Below are positions 34,773 through 45,582 of a stretch of 64,000 bases of DNA, piece after piece. Below the pieces are notes generated by a model. The model saw nothing but the letters and a program-made list of their open reading frames with translations. It did not search any database and was not told the DNA's origin. Where the stretch lies: the NCBI GenBank assembly GCA_037176725.1, contig JAZBRS010000026.1:101043501-101107500 (forward strand), written 5' to 3'. Both the position numbers and the translations under genes were made by a program. The first letter of the stretch is position 1, and the number at the start of each line of letters is the position of its first letter. This DNA is from Posidonia oceanica (lineage: Eukaryota; Streptophyta; Magnoliopsida; Alismatales; Posidoniaceae).

Positions 34773-36068
34773 TTACGTTGCTACATCGCTGTAGTCATTA
34801 CACCAACTCCCGCACTCCGTTTCTCGGACATGGCCGTATCGCCCGAGCGGTGTTCCCTTGACATAGCCCCACCTGTGACAGACGTTTTCGACCATCCAGA
34901 AGGGGTTGCTATGAACGGCCAAGGAGTTGACACGTTCAAGATCAGGAATAAAGTTAACCGGCTCACACCGATTAAAGCGATATAAAGTATTTGAAAGCTC
35001 AAGGTTAAAGGGGACAATCTGCGAAGAGATGGGAGAAACTGCCTCGATCCGCTCCTTCTCAAGGTTTTCTACCATGACAACGATGACATTGTCACTGCGG
35101 TGAAACTTATTCATGCGATGGAGGGTTGAGGGGATGACTTGATGCTTGTACAGCCAAGGGCGCCCAAGCAGAAGATTGAAATTGGGCTCCAAGTCGACAA
35201 TGTAGAATTCTACATCAAATACAACCAGGCCAATGGTGAGAGGAATAATCAGAATCCCTAGAGAGTCATGGTGGGTGTTATGAAAAGTTGTCATTCCCTT
35301 TATCGCCGGAGTGATATCCTCGGCTTTGAATCCGAGCCCCGTTGCTGTGCGCAAGGGACAGACGTTAAGGCCTGATCCGTTATCAACCAGCGACAGGGGA
35401 ATGCGGAAGTTTTTAAATTGCACCGTGACAAACAGGGGCTGGTTGTGATTAATCCCAACTGGAGGCAGCTCATCGCTCGTGAAAGAGATGACCTAGGGCT
35501 CCGCGATCATGCCTACCATGCTTTCCAAGGCTGTAGGTTCTATAGCTTGGGACACATGGGCTGCTTGGAACACACGGAGAAAAGCCTCGCGGTGTTCAGA
35601 GGATGAGTGTATGAGGTCCCAAATGGAAATGCCTGCCCTAACCTTCCTAAGCTGGGAGGTGATGTCAGCCTTGGGTTGGCCCTTTTTGGTGGTAGGAGGA
35701 GATGCTTTGGTGGTAGGCTCTACTGTGGTAGGTACAGGGGGTTGGCCTGATGCTGGAGATGTTGTGGGTTGGCTTACTGGTGGAGGTACATCGGGTGCTG
35801 GACGGTTGGGCCTAACCACTGATGCTGAAGGCTTGTAGACCCTCCCCGATCGTGTGACTTCTGCACATGTTTTCGTGGCGTAGTTGTAGGGCACACGATG
35901 GGTGTCCCTGGTTAGGTTGATAACCACGGGAGCTTGTGCTACGAGCACAAGAGGGGCTGCAGGGGTATTTGCTGGGCGATGGGGGAATGGGTGATGCTGC
36001 TGGGAAGGTGATGAGGGCCCTGGTTGAGACCTAGCTAGTAGGCAAACAGGGGTCCTAACTGGGGTCAA
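34773..36068 (-). pseudogene. pol: Element D protease region
   Basis: Reading down from 36068: a P/T/S-rich linker, the pre-protease block AGISIWDLIHSSSEHREAFL (shared with element A), one TAG near 35493, then retropepsin. The protease has PLSLVDNGSGLNVCPL, where Asn takes the Thr place of the usual DTG/DSG, and LEPNFNLLLGRPWLYKHQ as its C-terminal block. It ends in a possible G-patch remnant (WGYVKGTPLGRYGHV). Retropepsin would mature the gag-pol polyprotein. The frame from 35423 to 34773 is 216 residues without a stop, well conserved for a dead element. No reverse transcriptase follows, because the sequence switches at about 34.77 kb to the plus-strand 3' region of element C. Confidence 0.88.
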
Positions 36069-38573
36069 CCTCAGATGGAGGCAGGAGCTTGGGCCTAAAG
36101 TCTAACCTGAAGGTGAATAGGGGCTTGAGCCAGAGGATGCATGGCAGGCTGCACGATGGAGCACTCCGGCCTGGCGCGCGGTCGGATCATATGAATCTCG
36201 ACTAGGAGCCGACAACTGCCGCACGGTAGAGGGAGAAGGGAAAGGGCTCCGAGATATCATGAATAAGCTCGGAGGGGTCTACCATAGACGTGGCAGGCCC
36301 AGAAGGGAAGAGAGAATGGATTCCCGAGGTCCCTGCGCCTTCCAGGTTGGAATGCTCCGGTAGAGGCTGGTGGACGATGCTGGAATGCGAAGATGCTAAT
36401 GCTAATGCAGGGGCAGATGCTGATGGAGGTGCAGAAGTGGATGCCTCGTGCGTGTGGATCGTAATCATTCCTGATTCGATCAGGTTTTGAACAACGTCCC
36501 GCAAAGTGAAACAACTATCCGTTGAGTGCCCTACGACTCGATGGAAGTTGCAGAAAAGATTTGCCTTATGCCAATGCGGAAGTGGATTTGGCGGTGGATG
36601 AACCTTGGAGAACCTCAGATATGGCGCGACCTTGGGGAGGACGACACTCAGTGGTTCCACCAGTGGGGTGAATTGACGCCGTTCTCTGAAATGTCGCCTC
36701 TGCCCTAGGTGTTGCCCTTGCCAGACCGGTGTGGCAGGATTGACCGGTTGGGCGGTGGTAGTGATTTGTGATGTGGGGGTGCCCTAGGTGCTGGTGCGAA
36801 CACTACCTGATTCGGGGGAGGCCGAACCGACAGAAGAACAGGCGCAGGCGTGGGGTCGACGTAAGCAACAACGGTCTTCGGCGAGTCCTTCTTCCTAGGA
36901 CGGCTACTGCTGCTATCGCTGCTGTTGTAGTTGGTGGTGGTGGTGGTGGTGCTGCTACTGTTGTTGCTGACGGTGGCCTGCTTGGCAAACGCAGAGTGTG
37001 TAGGGAAGTTGCCACTCCGTAGCGAACTCTCCACGGGGGTGCCAGCTCGAATCAATGCTGCAAAGGTTGTGACAGGTTGAATGCTGAGTAGAGCCCTAGT
37101 GGATGGCTGTGCACCTCTGATCACAATCTCGAGGGACTCCTCGTCTGAGGGTCCATCTCGAACCTATGAGGCAAGGGCACGCCAGCGGCCAACGTACTCC
37201 CCGAACGGCTCACTAGGATTCTACTTTGTTGCGACTAGGTCCACGCGCTTTGGGACTAGGTCGAGGTTGAAGGAGTATTGTCCCAGGAATGCCTGGCTAA
37301 GGTCATTCCACGTCTTGATGGCGGCCATGTCAAGCGAGGTGAACCACTTGAGCATGGGGCCGATCAGACTTTTCTGGAACAAGCAGATTAGCAATCTCTC
37401 GTCAGCCAGGAGCTGAGCGAGATCTCCGCAGTATGCCTTCAGATGGGCGACGGGGCAGTCTCTACCATTGTATTTGTCAAAGACCGAGATGCAGAACTTC
37501 GGTGGGAGCATCGCTTCTAGGAAGTAGCAGAGGTCCCGGAACTGGTAGGACTGGAGGTCAATGCCCTGCACTAGACGTAGTGCTTTCTCCAGAACGTCCA
37601 ACCTGTCATTGATGGGGTCTGGATTGGCTGCCAAAGGTGATGAGGTAGCAGGGACAGGGACCACATATGCTGGCTGGGTCGCATCAAGGTGCTCCTCTAG
37701 ATCCACCATCGCATCGCCTGGTGGAGTGATGGGATGGGCGGCATATCCGTGCATGGGTATAGTGTGTGCGGGAATGCATGCTGGGGTAGGAAATTGCTGA
37801 TGCAGGGGGTAGGAGTAGCTAGCATGCTGTGCAATGGGTGATGCATAGTGTAGGAACGACAGTTGCTACACCGGCCCGGTGCCAGGCGGCAGGCCTGTGG
37901 GGTACTGCGCTCCAACCACCCCGTAGGACTGGCCACCGGGTGGCGGAGGAATATGCTGTGCAGTGTGTTGTGCAAATGCAAGAGGCGGAAGCTGAGCCCC
38001 CATCGCCAGAGCAATGAGTAGCTAGGGCGATGGTCTAGGTGGGAGTGCGGAAGGGAATGCTTGAGAAGCAAGAGCAGGCCGTAGAGGAACCACGGGAGCA
38101 GTAGGAGTGAAGGAAGGGCGAAGAGATAGAGCCATGCCATGCAGTCTCTGGGCAGTCTCCATCTGCTGCTGATATTGCGCCTCAGGTGACCCATCAGTGG
38201 GTATACTGAGTTGTAGGACCGGCAGGGGACCAAATTCAAGCAGTTGGGACACAGACTGTCCAAGAGACAAGGAATGTATGGCAAGGGTCGCCGCAGTAGA
38301 AGGGATGTCGAGAGTGACATAGCCCTAGGACAGAGGGGTCAGAGGCGCCTCCGGAGCGCGAGTGGCGATCATCAAGATAGACTCGGCGACCGAATCCAGA
38401 GGGGCGTGGGTCTGTCAGTGCCCCGCAACAAACTAGGGTGTTCCAGACATCAGAGGGCAAAACCCTCGTGTCACAAGGGGCACAGAGGGAGTCGAAGCGA
38501 GAGTCAGTGGGACCGAAGCGGAAATCCCCTCCGAGGCAACAGGAATCTAGGGTTCACCGGCAAACTGGGCCAT
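36069..38573 (-). pseudogene. gag: Element D gag
   Basis: ATG is at 38571-38573 (MAQFAGEP), as in B and C. The gag core reads VDLEEHLDATQPAYVVPVPA, PKFCISVFDKYNGRDCPVAH and GPMLKWFTSLDMAAIKTWND (37221-37754). It continues over TAG codons at 37221-37223 and 37164-37166, where B has CAG, into a long S/T/N-rich region. The finger is CNFHRVVGHSTDSC (about 36515-36556), the C-x2-H-x4-H-x4-C type, followed by an A/S/H-rich tail and the protease linker. Several stops and shifts in the first 800 bases make it a pseudogene. Length and order match the C gag, but unlike C a protease follows. Confidence 0.9.
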
Positions 38574-39583
38574 TGCTGACCAAGAGCAAGTGATCACAGG
38601 GCTGCGACGGGAAGTAAGAGGACGAATCCTAGGGAGAGCTATCGTCGCAAAGGCGAGTAGCTCGAAAGAGGATGGTCGGGAACAAGTGTCGCAATAAGGG
38701 CGTCTGTACGAGAAAGCACTCAAGCTCCAACTAAGGAACTCGCTCACTGACCTCTCTGCGATGACAAGGCAAATGCAAACAAAGACAAGTGTTAGAACCT
38801 TAAAGTAAAATGCAAATGCTTTAATTGCGGCATGAATGCACTCATGCAAATGATATGCTGTCTAGCATGCTCTCCCTCACCAATCTAGTATGTCCTAGTA
38901 AGTTGTCTACTTCGGACACTCACAGGTGTATGGGTCACCGATTTGGTCAGAAAGTAAGGCTCTCGTCTAGACCCTGGCCAAAGCTCAGGTACAACAGGTG
39001 GTGCGTTAGTGGCCTTGACCCTACCGAAGCATGGGTTGTACCCTCTAGTAGCACCAATGCAACCCCTGACAAGGGGGGACAGACCGACTAGCTCGTCTTG
39101 TGCCAAAGCAACCGAACGAGAGACCGGGACTGTCCTTCTCAGACTGTAAGTGGACTCAGATGAGAAGATGCATGCCCTATATGATGCTTTATGCGAATGC
39201 TTAGAGTTTTTTTATCTTGTGCGTTTTATTAACTCCAAGGGGATGCAAGTGTGTTGTGGTCTCTAGTTGCTCCTAGAGTTGATTTTACTTGCCATTTTTA
39301 GTTAGCCATGGGAGAAGCAATCAGTCTCTAAATGTCCTTAGGCTTATTACTAAAAGGGGAAGAAAATCACCCAAACATGGCAAGCAAGCAACACACATCA
39401 TTGCAAAAAGCATGTGCATGGTATGTGCTAGTGTTGTGGACATGATAGTGAAAGGAAAACACTTATCATATCAAAAGGCATGTATACATAGCATGTGCAT
39501 GTGTAGTGGCATAGCATTTGTGTAAAACAAAACATTTACCAATCAAAAGGCATGCATAGTGCGCCAAGTATGTATTTAAACAT
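38574..39583 (-). other. Element D leader, truncated by element E
   Basis: Noncoding; homologous to the B leader (22512-23689) over most of its length. D's primer-binding site and LTR are absent because LTR E starts at 39584. AACAT at 39579-39583 would be one half of E's target duplication; the other half is not in the window. Confidence 0.75.
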
Positions 39584-42500
39584 TGTAGTAATCCTGAATT
39601 CTGATCGTCCATGCATGATACCAAAGTTTGCGTGCACCGATCAAAATAGGCTCACTATATGCGGTGGGATCCGAGGGAAGAAACTCGACTCGAAAACGCT
39701 GGCAAAAGAAAAGAAAAGAAATGATAAGACAAAATCGGAGTCGCCACCAGGTCTATTGAATTGGAAGACAAGGAAAATCAGGGGTAAAGCATGAAAAGAC
39801 ATGCAAAACCGGACGCAAGGAGGGCCAAAGGGATGCGATGCTAAACTAAGCTATGCTATGCCATGCTATGCTATGACTCATGCCTAGGATAAAGGGAAAG
39901 GTCGATGCGAACCAGGAGAAAGGTCAAGGACTCCTATTACGTTTGGGGAAGGTGTTAGGCACCCCCAATACGTCTGAGAGTCGGTCTTTCTTAGGCAATC
40001 TCGCGCTAATGCAGGGAATTGCTAGCCTAATGCCTAAATGCCATAAATGCCTACCTGCTATGCATTGGAAATAAACGAGCCGTCTATGTGCTCAGCCACG
40101 CTGCTAGTGTTCCGAACTGGGCAGACCCTGGTTCGTGAGAACTCCTAGGCAATAAGCATCATAGCCTTATATGCAGATGCAAGCGATAAAGCAAGACCAC
40201 GAGGAAACCAAGCAATGCAAGCGACATGCAAGCGATAAAGCAAAAGTAGGTGCAGAAAACGGTGCGAAATGCGGGAAAACGATGCAAAGCACGGAAAATG
40301 ATGCAGAGAGGGGTGCGGAAAACTATGTGGGGTGCGGAAAACGATGCAAAATGCAGGAAACGAGGTGAAAGTGCAAGAAACGGTGCAAAACACAGAAAAC
40401 GGGGCGAAAGCGAGGTGCAAAACCAAAACGAGGGGTGGGCAACATGCGTAGGGGTTGCAGCAAGCCAAAGAAGCAAAAAAATGCAGAAAACGGCGAGCGA
40501 AGCGAAATCGACGTTGTAAAATGGCTATCAGCCATCAGCAAGCATTGGACACTGGTAACACCAACATCCAACGTTGGACGCTAGCATTGCTGGCGTCCAA
40601 CACCTGCTGGAGGCGAGCAGCATGCAATTTTGGAAAAACCATGCAATCTAGCTACATGGATGCAATACAGATGCAAAAATGCAACTAAATGGGTGCATGA
40701 CATGCAAGACTAACCTAACAGAAGATTAGAAGAGGAATCAGAGTAAGGAACAAGCCAGAATCAAGGATTCAAGCAAGCAAGTTGTTGGACGGCTGTACAT
40801 TGGGCGTCCAATGTTAGACGCCAGAGTGGCTGGCGTCCAACACAGATCAAAAGACAAAGGAGAGAAAGAAGCATGCAAAAGCAAAATAAAAAATGGGTAC
40901 ATGCATTTGGGCCACTGGGGATGAGCATGGGACAAACACACAAGCATGGCATCACAAAGAAGCCAGAAAGAACCTTACCTGTAGCCTGTGCTAGGTCAGA
41001 GACACAACCAGGGTATTGGACGCGAGCTAGGCCGGCGTCCAATGTTGGACGCCGGCACCAGCAGCGTACAATGCCCTGGGAGGCACAGTGCACAAAAAAC
41101 ATGCAGAAAATAGCAAAATAATCCAAAGAAGTTAAAGAACAGTTGCTAAAGAAGTTAAGCATGCATGGAGACATAGGAGATATGCAAACAAGCAAGATCA
41201 GGACATTATACTAGCTTTAAACAACAAGATGAAGAGCCAGGACGATGGACGCTGGAGCCAGCAGCGTCCAACGTTGGACGCTGAACGCTCTGGCGTCCAA
41301 CGACCAGAGCATACAGACCTACCTGTTCTAAAGGGGGAGCTCAGCTCTGACCCCACCTACATGCATGCAACTACTGAAACATGCCATAACAGGAAAGAAA
41401 CATCCACAGCAAGCACGGCAAGCATTTAATCCAAGAGGACTAGATAAAAAGGAAGCATGCATAAGAATATAGGCTTAAAACATGCAAAAGGTAATAAGCA
41501 ATTTAAAGAAATCCTAGCAAACCTAAGCATGGTTGCCATAGGGGCCAGGCATCTCTAAGCAAGCATGGATCATGAGCAAATATCAAAAAAAGGCGTAATA
41601 TAAGCATGGCAGCAAGTTATGGCTAACAGGAGTGTTGGACGCGGCTCACCCTAGCGTCCAACGAAGGCAGGAAACAGATGGACATTTAAGCATGCAAAGG
41701 TGATTTAAACAAGCATGGAATAAACAAACAGGCATGGCATAGCATTAGAGAACATTTAAGGAAGCATATGGCATGGATTTACAGAAAAGCATGCAATGAT
41801 AAAGCATGGAAGACAGCAGAACAATAGCAAGGCAAGGGAGAGCGTTGGACGCCGGCCTATGCCACGTCCAACGTTGGACGCACCAGCTGGTGTGTCCAAC
41901 ACACTGAACTCTCTCTTGGCCGCGAATCACGACCAAAAGGATTCAAAAAAACGTAAAACTGCATGGGGACGTACTACTAGGCATGTAAGACCTAAGGGAA
42001 TGGAGTGCTTACCGTTTGAAGGCCTGGAACAGCGGCTCCACCTCACTTGCCGGCGTTACAGATGTGCTGGCAGCATCTACTTCGGCGAGGTCACATGAGG
42101 TGCTTAGAGCTCCGGAGGAGGTCGCGAAGGGTCGAAGACGGAGAGGGGAGTACGCTCTACGCTCTGGAGGTGGCAAATTTCCTCTGGACTCGGTGTGGTG
42201 AATGCTAGAATGGCATGAACTCTCGGTTTTGTTCAGCTCGCATGGGTTCAAGTGTTGGCAGGTCTGATTTGCAGGCCAAATTCTGGCAATTGCAGGCATT
42301 GGCAGGTGCGGATGAATGTGGGAAGCCCACGAGGATTGTCAGAGTGAGGTCGAGGTGGTGGCAGGCGTGGGCGGTGGAAGTCAGCAGCTGCAGTGAGAGG
42401 TTAGAGAGCGGATTAAGGGCTGATCTGGAGAAGATGGGTAGTTACTCAAGCTTGGAAGGTAGTGGATGGCGTGGAGTGGAGGAAGGGACGGGTAGTAAGT

Positions 42501-42876
42501 GCGGGGAAGCGGTGGAGTGGACGGGCGATGAGCCGAAGGGGGCGGAGCAGCCGCTGCTGCACCCGAGCCATTGGACGCCGGACTAGAGGCGTCCAACGTT
42601 GGATGCTAGCACAGGACGCGTCCAACGTTGGACGCTGCCTATTCCAATGTCCAACACACTCATGTGGCACAAGCTACAAACGGGCTTGGGCTTGGGCCTA
42701 GGTGGGTTTTAAAAGTTGTAAAAAAGCTTGGGTTAAAGTTTCTAGGGTTTGGGCAATGTTTTGGGCTTGGGAATGGGTTAGAAAAAATGGGTTTGAAAAG
42801 GGATGCCATTCCAGAATCCACACGAGCCTGCGAAAGAAATAACCAACCTCCAGGCTGTCAGAATGGGGTGTCTACA
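39584..42876 (-). mobile_element. Element E 3' LTR (3.3 kb)
   Basis: In minus sense it starts TGTAGACACCCC at 42876, directly after a polypurine tract, and ends GATTACTACA at 39584. It is the same family as LTR2, with palindromic GTTGGACGC modules at equivalent positions, a GC-rich segment (42010-42560), the shared motif at about 39928-39968, and GGAGTCGCCA at 39737-39746. The polypurine tract makes it a 3' LTR, so E's internal region lies to the right (42877-45582). Confidence 0.93.
40548..42656 (-). repeat. Palindromic GTTGGACGC modules in LTR E
   Basis: About seven modules occur (near 40548, 40786, 41016, 41243, 41633, 41842 and 42570). GTTGGACGC at 41844-41852 pairs with ACGTCCAAC, which abuts GTTGGACGC at 41873-41881. 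Spacing is similar to that in LTR2, so the module layout is ancestral to this LTR family. Confidence 0.88.
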
Positions 42877-42880
42877 AATG

Positions 42881-42889
42881 CCCCTCCTT
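42881..42889 (-). other. Polypurine tract of element E
   Basis: Minus strand AAGGAGGGG, then CATT and the LTR start. It primes plus-strand DNA synthesis in retrotransposons. The same tract precedes LTRs F and G. Confidence 0.85.
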
Positions 42890-43329
42890 GAGCAAGGTTA
42901 AGCAGAGCGAGACTGCTGCTCAGGGTAGACAAGACACCCTACCTGACGCCGGCAGGAGCGCAAATGACTGTAGGCACGAGTCGCTCACCCGTTGGATGCA
43001 TCGGAAAACGTGACTCAGAGCCACAATGCAGATGCAGATGCGAATGCAAATGCTGATGCAATGCGTGCGAATGCAAATGCAATGCATGCCGATGTAGCTA
43101 TTCACCATGCAATGCTGTTAGTAAAAAGAATGCGATGCTAATGCAGAAGAGATGCAAAGAAGCTGTGATGCAAATACGTGAATTCGGGGGTTAGTCCGAC
43201 CTCACAAAAGAAAAGCCTGACAAGACTGGCAGGCTTGGCATCCGAGCAGTTAGGGCTGCTAGCCCAACAAACAAAAGGGTAGACAATTGGACGATTGCCG
43301 ATCGAGCAGTTAGGGATGCCAGCCCGCAG

Positions 43330-45195
43330 GGGAAACAGGAGCAGCTTGTCCTCGCCCGAGGAAACAAGCAAGAAAGAGAAAGGGGGCAAGCAAGCATGGG
43401 CATCGTCCGCACGGAGTGAAGCCACGCAAGGGTTGATCCTCGCACGAGGATACAATGCAGGACTATGAGCATACGGGGTCCGAGAAGAGCTTGTCCTCGC
43501 CTGAGGAAACAAGAAAGAAAAGAAAGGGGATAGGCAAGTGTGGGCATCGTCCGCACGGAGCGAGGCCACGCAAGGGCTGATCCTCACGCGAGGATACAGG
43601 GTAGGACTCCGAGCATACGGGTTCGATAAGAGCTTGTCCTCGCCCGAGGAAGCAAGCACGGTCTCCATGTGGACAAAGACGGCAAAGGCTTGTCCTCGCC
43701 CGAGGAACAAGCAGGGGATTCCGTGCAGACGGAATCCAAAAGGGGGACTTGTCCTCGCCTGAGGAAGCAAGCAGCAGTTTGATCCTCACCCGAGGGGACA
43801 GACAGGGGACTTCGTCCGCACGGAGCGAAGTCGCTCGGGGGGGCTTGTCCCCGGCCAGGGAAACAAGCGGGAGAGAAAGAAGAAAGAGGCTTGTCCTCGC
43901 CCGAGGAAGCAAGCAAGCAGGACCCCATCCGCACGGGGGGAAGCCATGCAAAAAGAAAAGGCTTGACCTCGCCCGAGGAAATAAGCAGGAGGGGAAGAAG
44001 AAAGAAGCATGTCCTCGCCCGAGGAAGCAAGTGCACGGGACCCCGTCCGCACGGAGGGAAGTCACGTAGAAAAGAAAAAAGACTTGTCCTCACCCGAGGA
44101 AACAAACAGGAGGGAAAGGAGAAAGAGGCTTGTCCTCGCCCGAGGAAGCAAGCAAGCGGGACCCCGTCCGCACAGAGCAGAGTCATGCGAAACGAAAAAA
44201 GGCTTGTCCTCGTCTAAGGACAAGCAAGAAAGAAAAAAGACTTATCCTCGCTCGAGGATAAGCAGGAAAAGAAAGGAGGCGGGCAAGCATGGGCATCGTC
44301 CGCACAGAGCGAAGCCACGTAAGGGCTAATCCTCGCACGAGGATACAAGGCAGGACTCCAAGCATACGGGATCCGAGAAGAGCTTGTCCTCACCCGAGGA
44401 AGCAAGCAGGGGCGCGCATACACTTATCCTTGGCCAAGGAATAAGTGGACCTGATCCTGGCCCAAGGAACAGGGAAACTCCATTCGCACAAAGCTGCGCA
44501 AGGCTTGTCCTCGTCCGAGGAAGCAAGCGGGTCTAATCCTCGCACGAGGAAACAGACAGGGGCTCTGTCCGCACAGAGCCAAGCAGGGGTTGTCCTCACC
44601 TGAGGAAACAAGCAAAAATGGAAAAAAGGCTTGTCCTCGCCTGAGGAAGCAAGCAGGAAGGGTAGAAGAAAGAAGCTTGTCCTCGCCCGAGGAAGCAAGC
44701 ACGCGGGACCCCGTCCGCACGGAGGGAAGTCACGTAGAAAAGGAAAAAGGCTTGTCCTCACCCAAGGAAACAAGTTGGAGGGAAAGAAGAAAGAAGCTTG
44801 TCCTTGCCCGAGGAAGCAAGCGTGCGGAACCCCGTCCGCACGGAGGGAAGTCACGCAGAAAAGGAAAAAGACTTGTCCTCGTCCGAGGAAACAAGTAGGA
44901 GGAAAAGGAGAAAGAGGCTTGTCCTCGCCCGAGGAAGCAAGCAAGCGGGACCCCGTCCGCACGGAGTGGAGTCACACGAAACAAAAAAAGGCTTGTCCTC
45001 GTCTGCGGACAAGCAAGAAAGGGAAAAAGACTTATCCTCGCCCGAGGACAAGCAGGAAAGGAAAGGGGGAGGGCAAGTGTGGGCATCGTCCGTACGGAGC
45101 GAAGCCACGCAAGGGCCGATCCTCGCACGAGGATACAGGGCAGGACTCCGAGCATACGGGGTCCGAGAAGGAGCTTGTCCTCGCCCGAGGAGCAA
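43330..45195 (-). repeat. CTTGTCCTCG-CGAGGA hairpin array
   Basis: About 25 copies of an inverted repeat, CTTGTCCTCGCCCGAGGAA(G/A)CAAG, occur at 40-80 base spacing. They alternate with GACCCCGTCCGCACGGAG units (itself GTCCGCACGGA-like) and GATCCTCGCACGAGGAT palindromes. In many copies a longer unit of about 120 bases can be followed (for example 44640, 44760 and 44880). Nearly all copies keep complementary arms. Confidence 0.88.
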
Positions 45196-45245
45196 GCAAG
45201 GAAAGGGAAAAGAGGGAGCGATACTAGAGGATAGCTAAAAGGATA

Positions 45246-45273
45246 CCCCTGGTATTAGGGATGATACCAGGGG
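45246..45273 (-). repeat. Conserved CCCCTGGTAT hairpin (element E copy)
   Basis: A 10-bp stem, CCCCTGGTAT (45246-45255) and ATACCAGGGG (45264-45273), with an 8-base loop. A second, diverged half (CCCCTAGTATC) follows at about 45287. Confidence 0.85.
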
Positions 45274-45582
45274 ACAGCCGAGGCACCCCTAGTATCAAAA
45301 GCGAGGAGAATGCAGACAAAACTAACGCATTTGCCAAGCGGGCAGTTGGGGATGCCAGCCCAGAACAATCTAGGCAAAAGGCGACTACGGCGATGCATGG
45401 GTCTGCAGGGGCTCTTGCGTGCATGTTGATTGCAGGGGGCTTTTGCTGCAATTCTCTGCTAAGGCTGCGGATTGCATGGTGCTTGCGGTGGGAACTGTTC
45501 GAGATTTCTTGCGGGGTTGCTTCAGGTTGTCTGCATGGGCTGATGCTCTGAGGTACTTGATGCAGGTCCTGCGACATCCTGG

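Larger units (their letters stand above)
42890..45582 (-). other. Element E 3' noncoding region
   Basis: Internal 3' region of E between its polypurine tract and the insertion of element F. Most of it is the CTTGTCCTCG hairpin array. It also has CAAATGC repeats (43020-43100), stem-loops of the AGCA/TGCT and GGCA/TGCC kind (43245-43260, 45341-45356) and the conserved long hairpin (45246-45273). The several 100-200 residue frames across it on both strands are repeat by-products. Confidence 0.75.

Noticed and set aside
42877..42881. AATGC after LTR E considered as a target duplication matching AACAT at 39579-39583.
   Set aside because: The two do not match, and the sequence after 42876 is a polypurine tract shared with F and G, so this side is internal to element E.
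43138..45238. Many 100-200 codon frames on both strands with repeated LASSGEDK or SSPEEAS text.
   Set aside because: They are translations of the CTTGTCCTCG hairpin array in several frames at once. No start context, domain or homologous frame in other elements.
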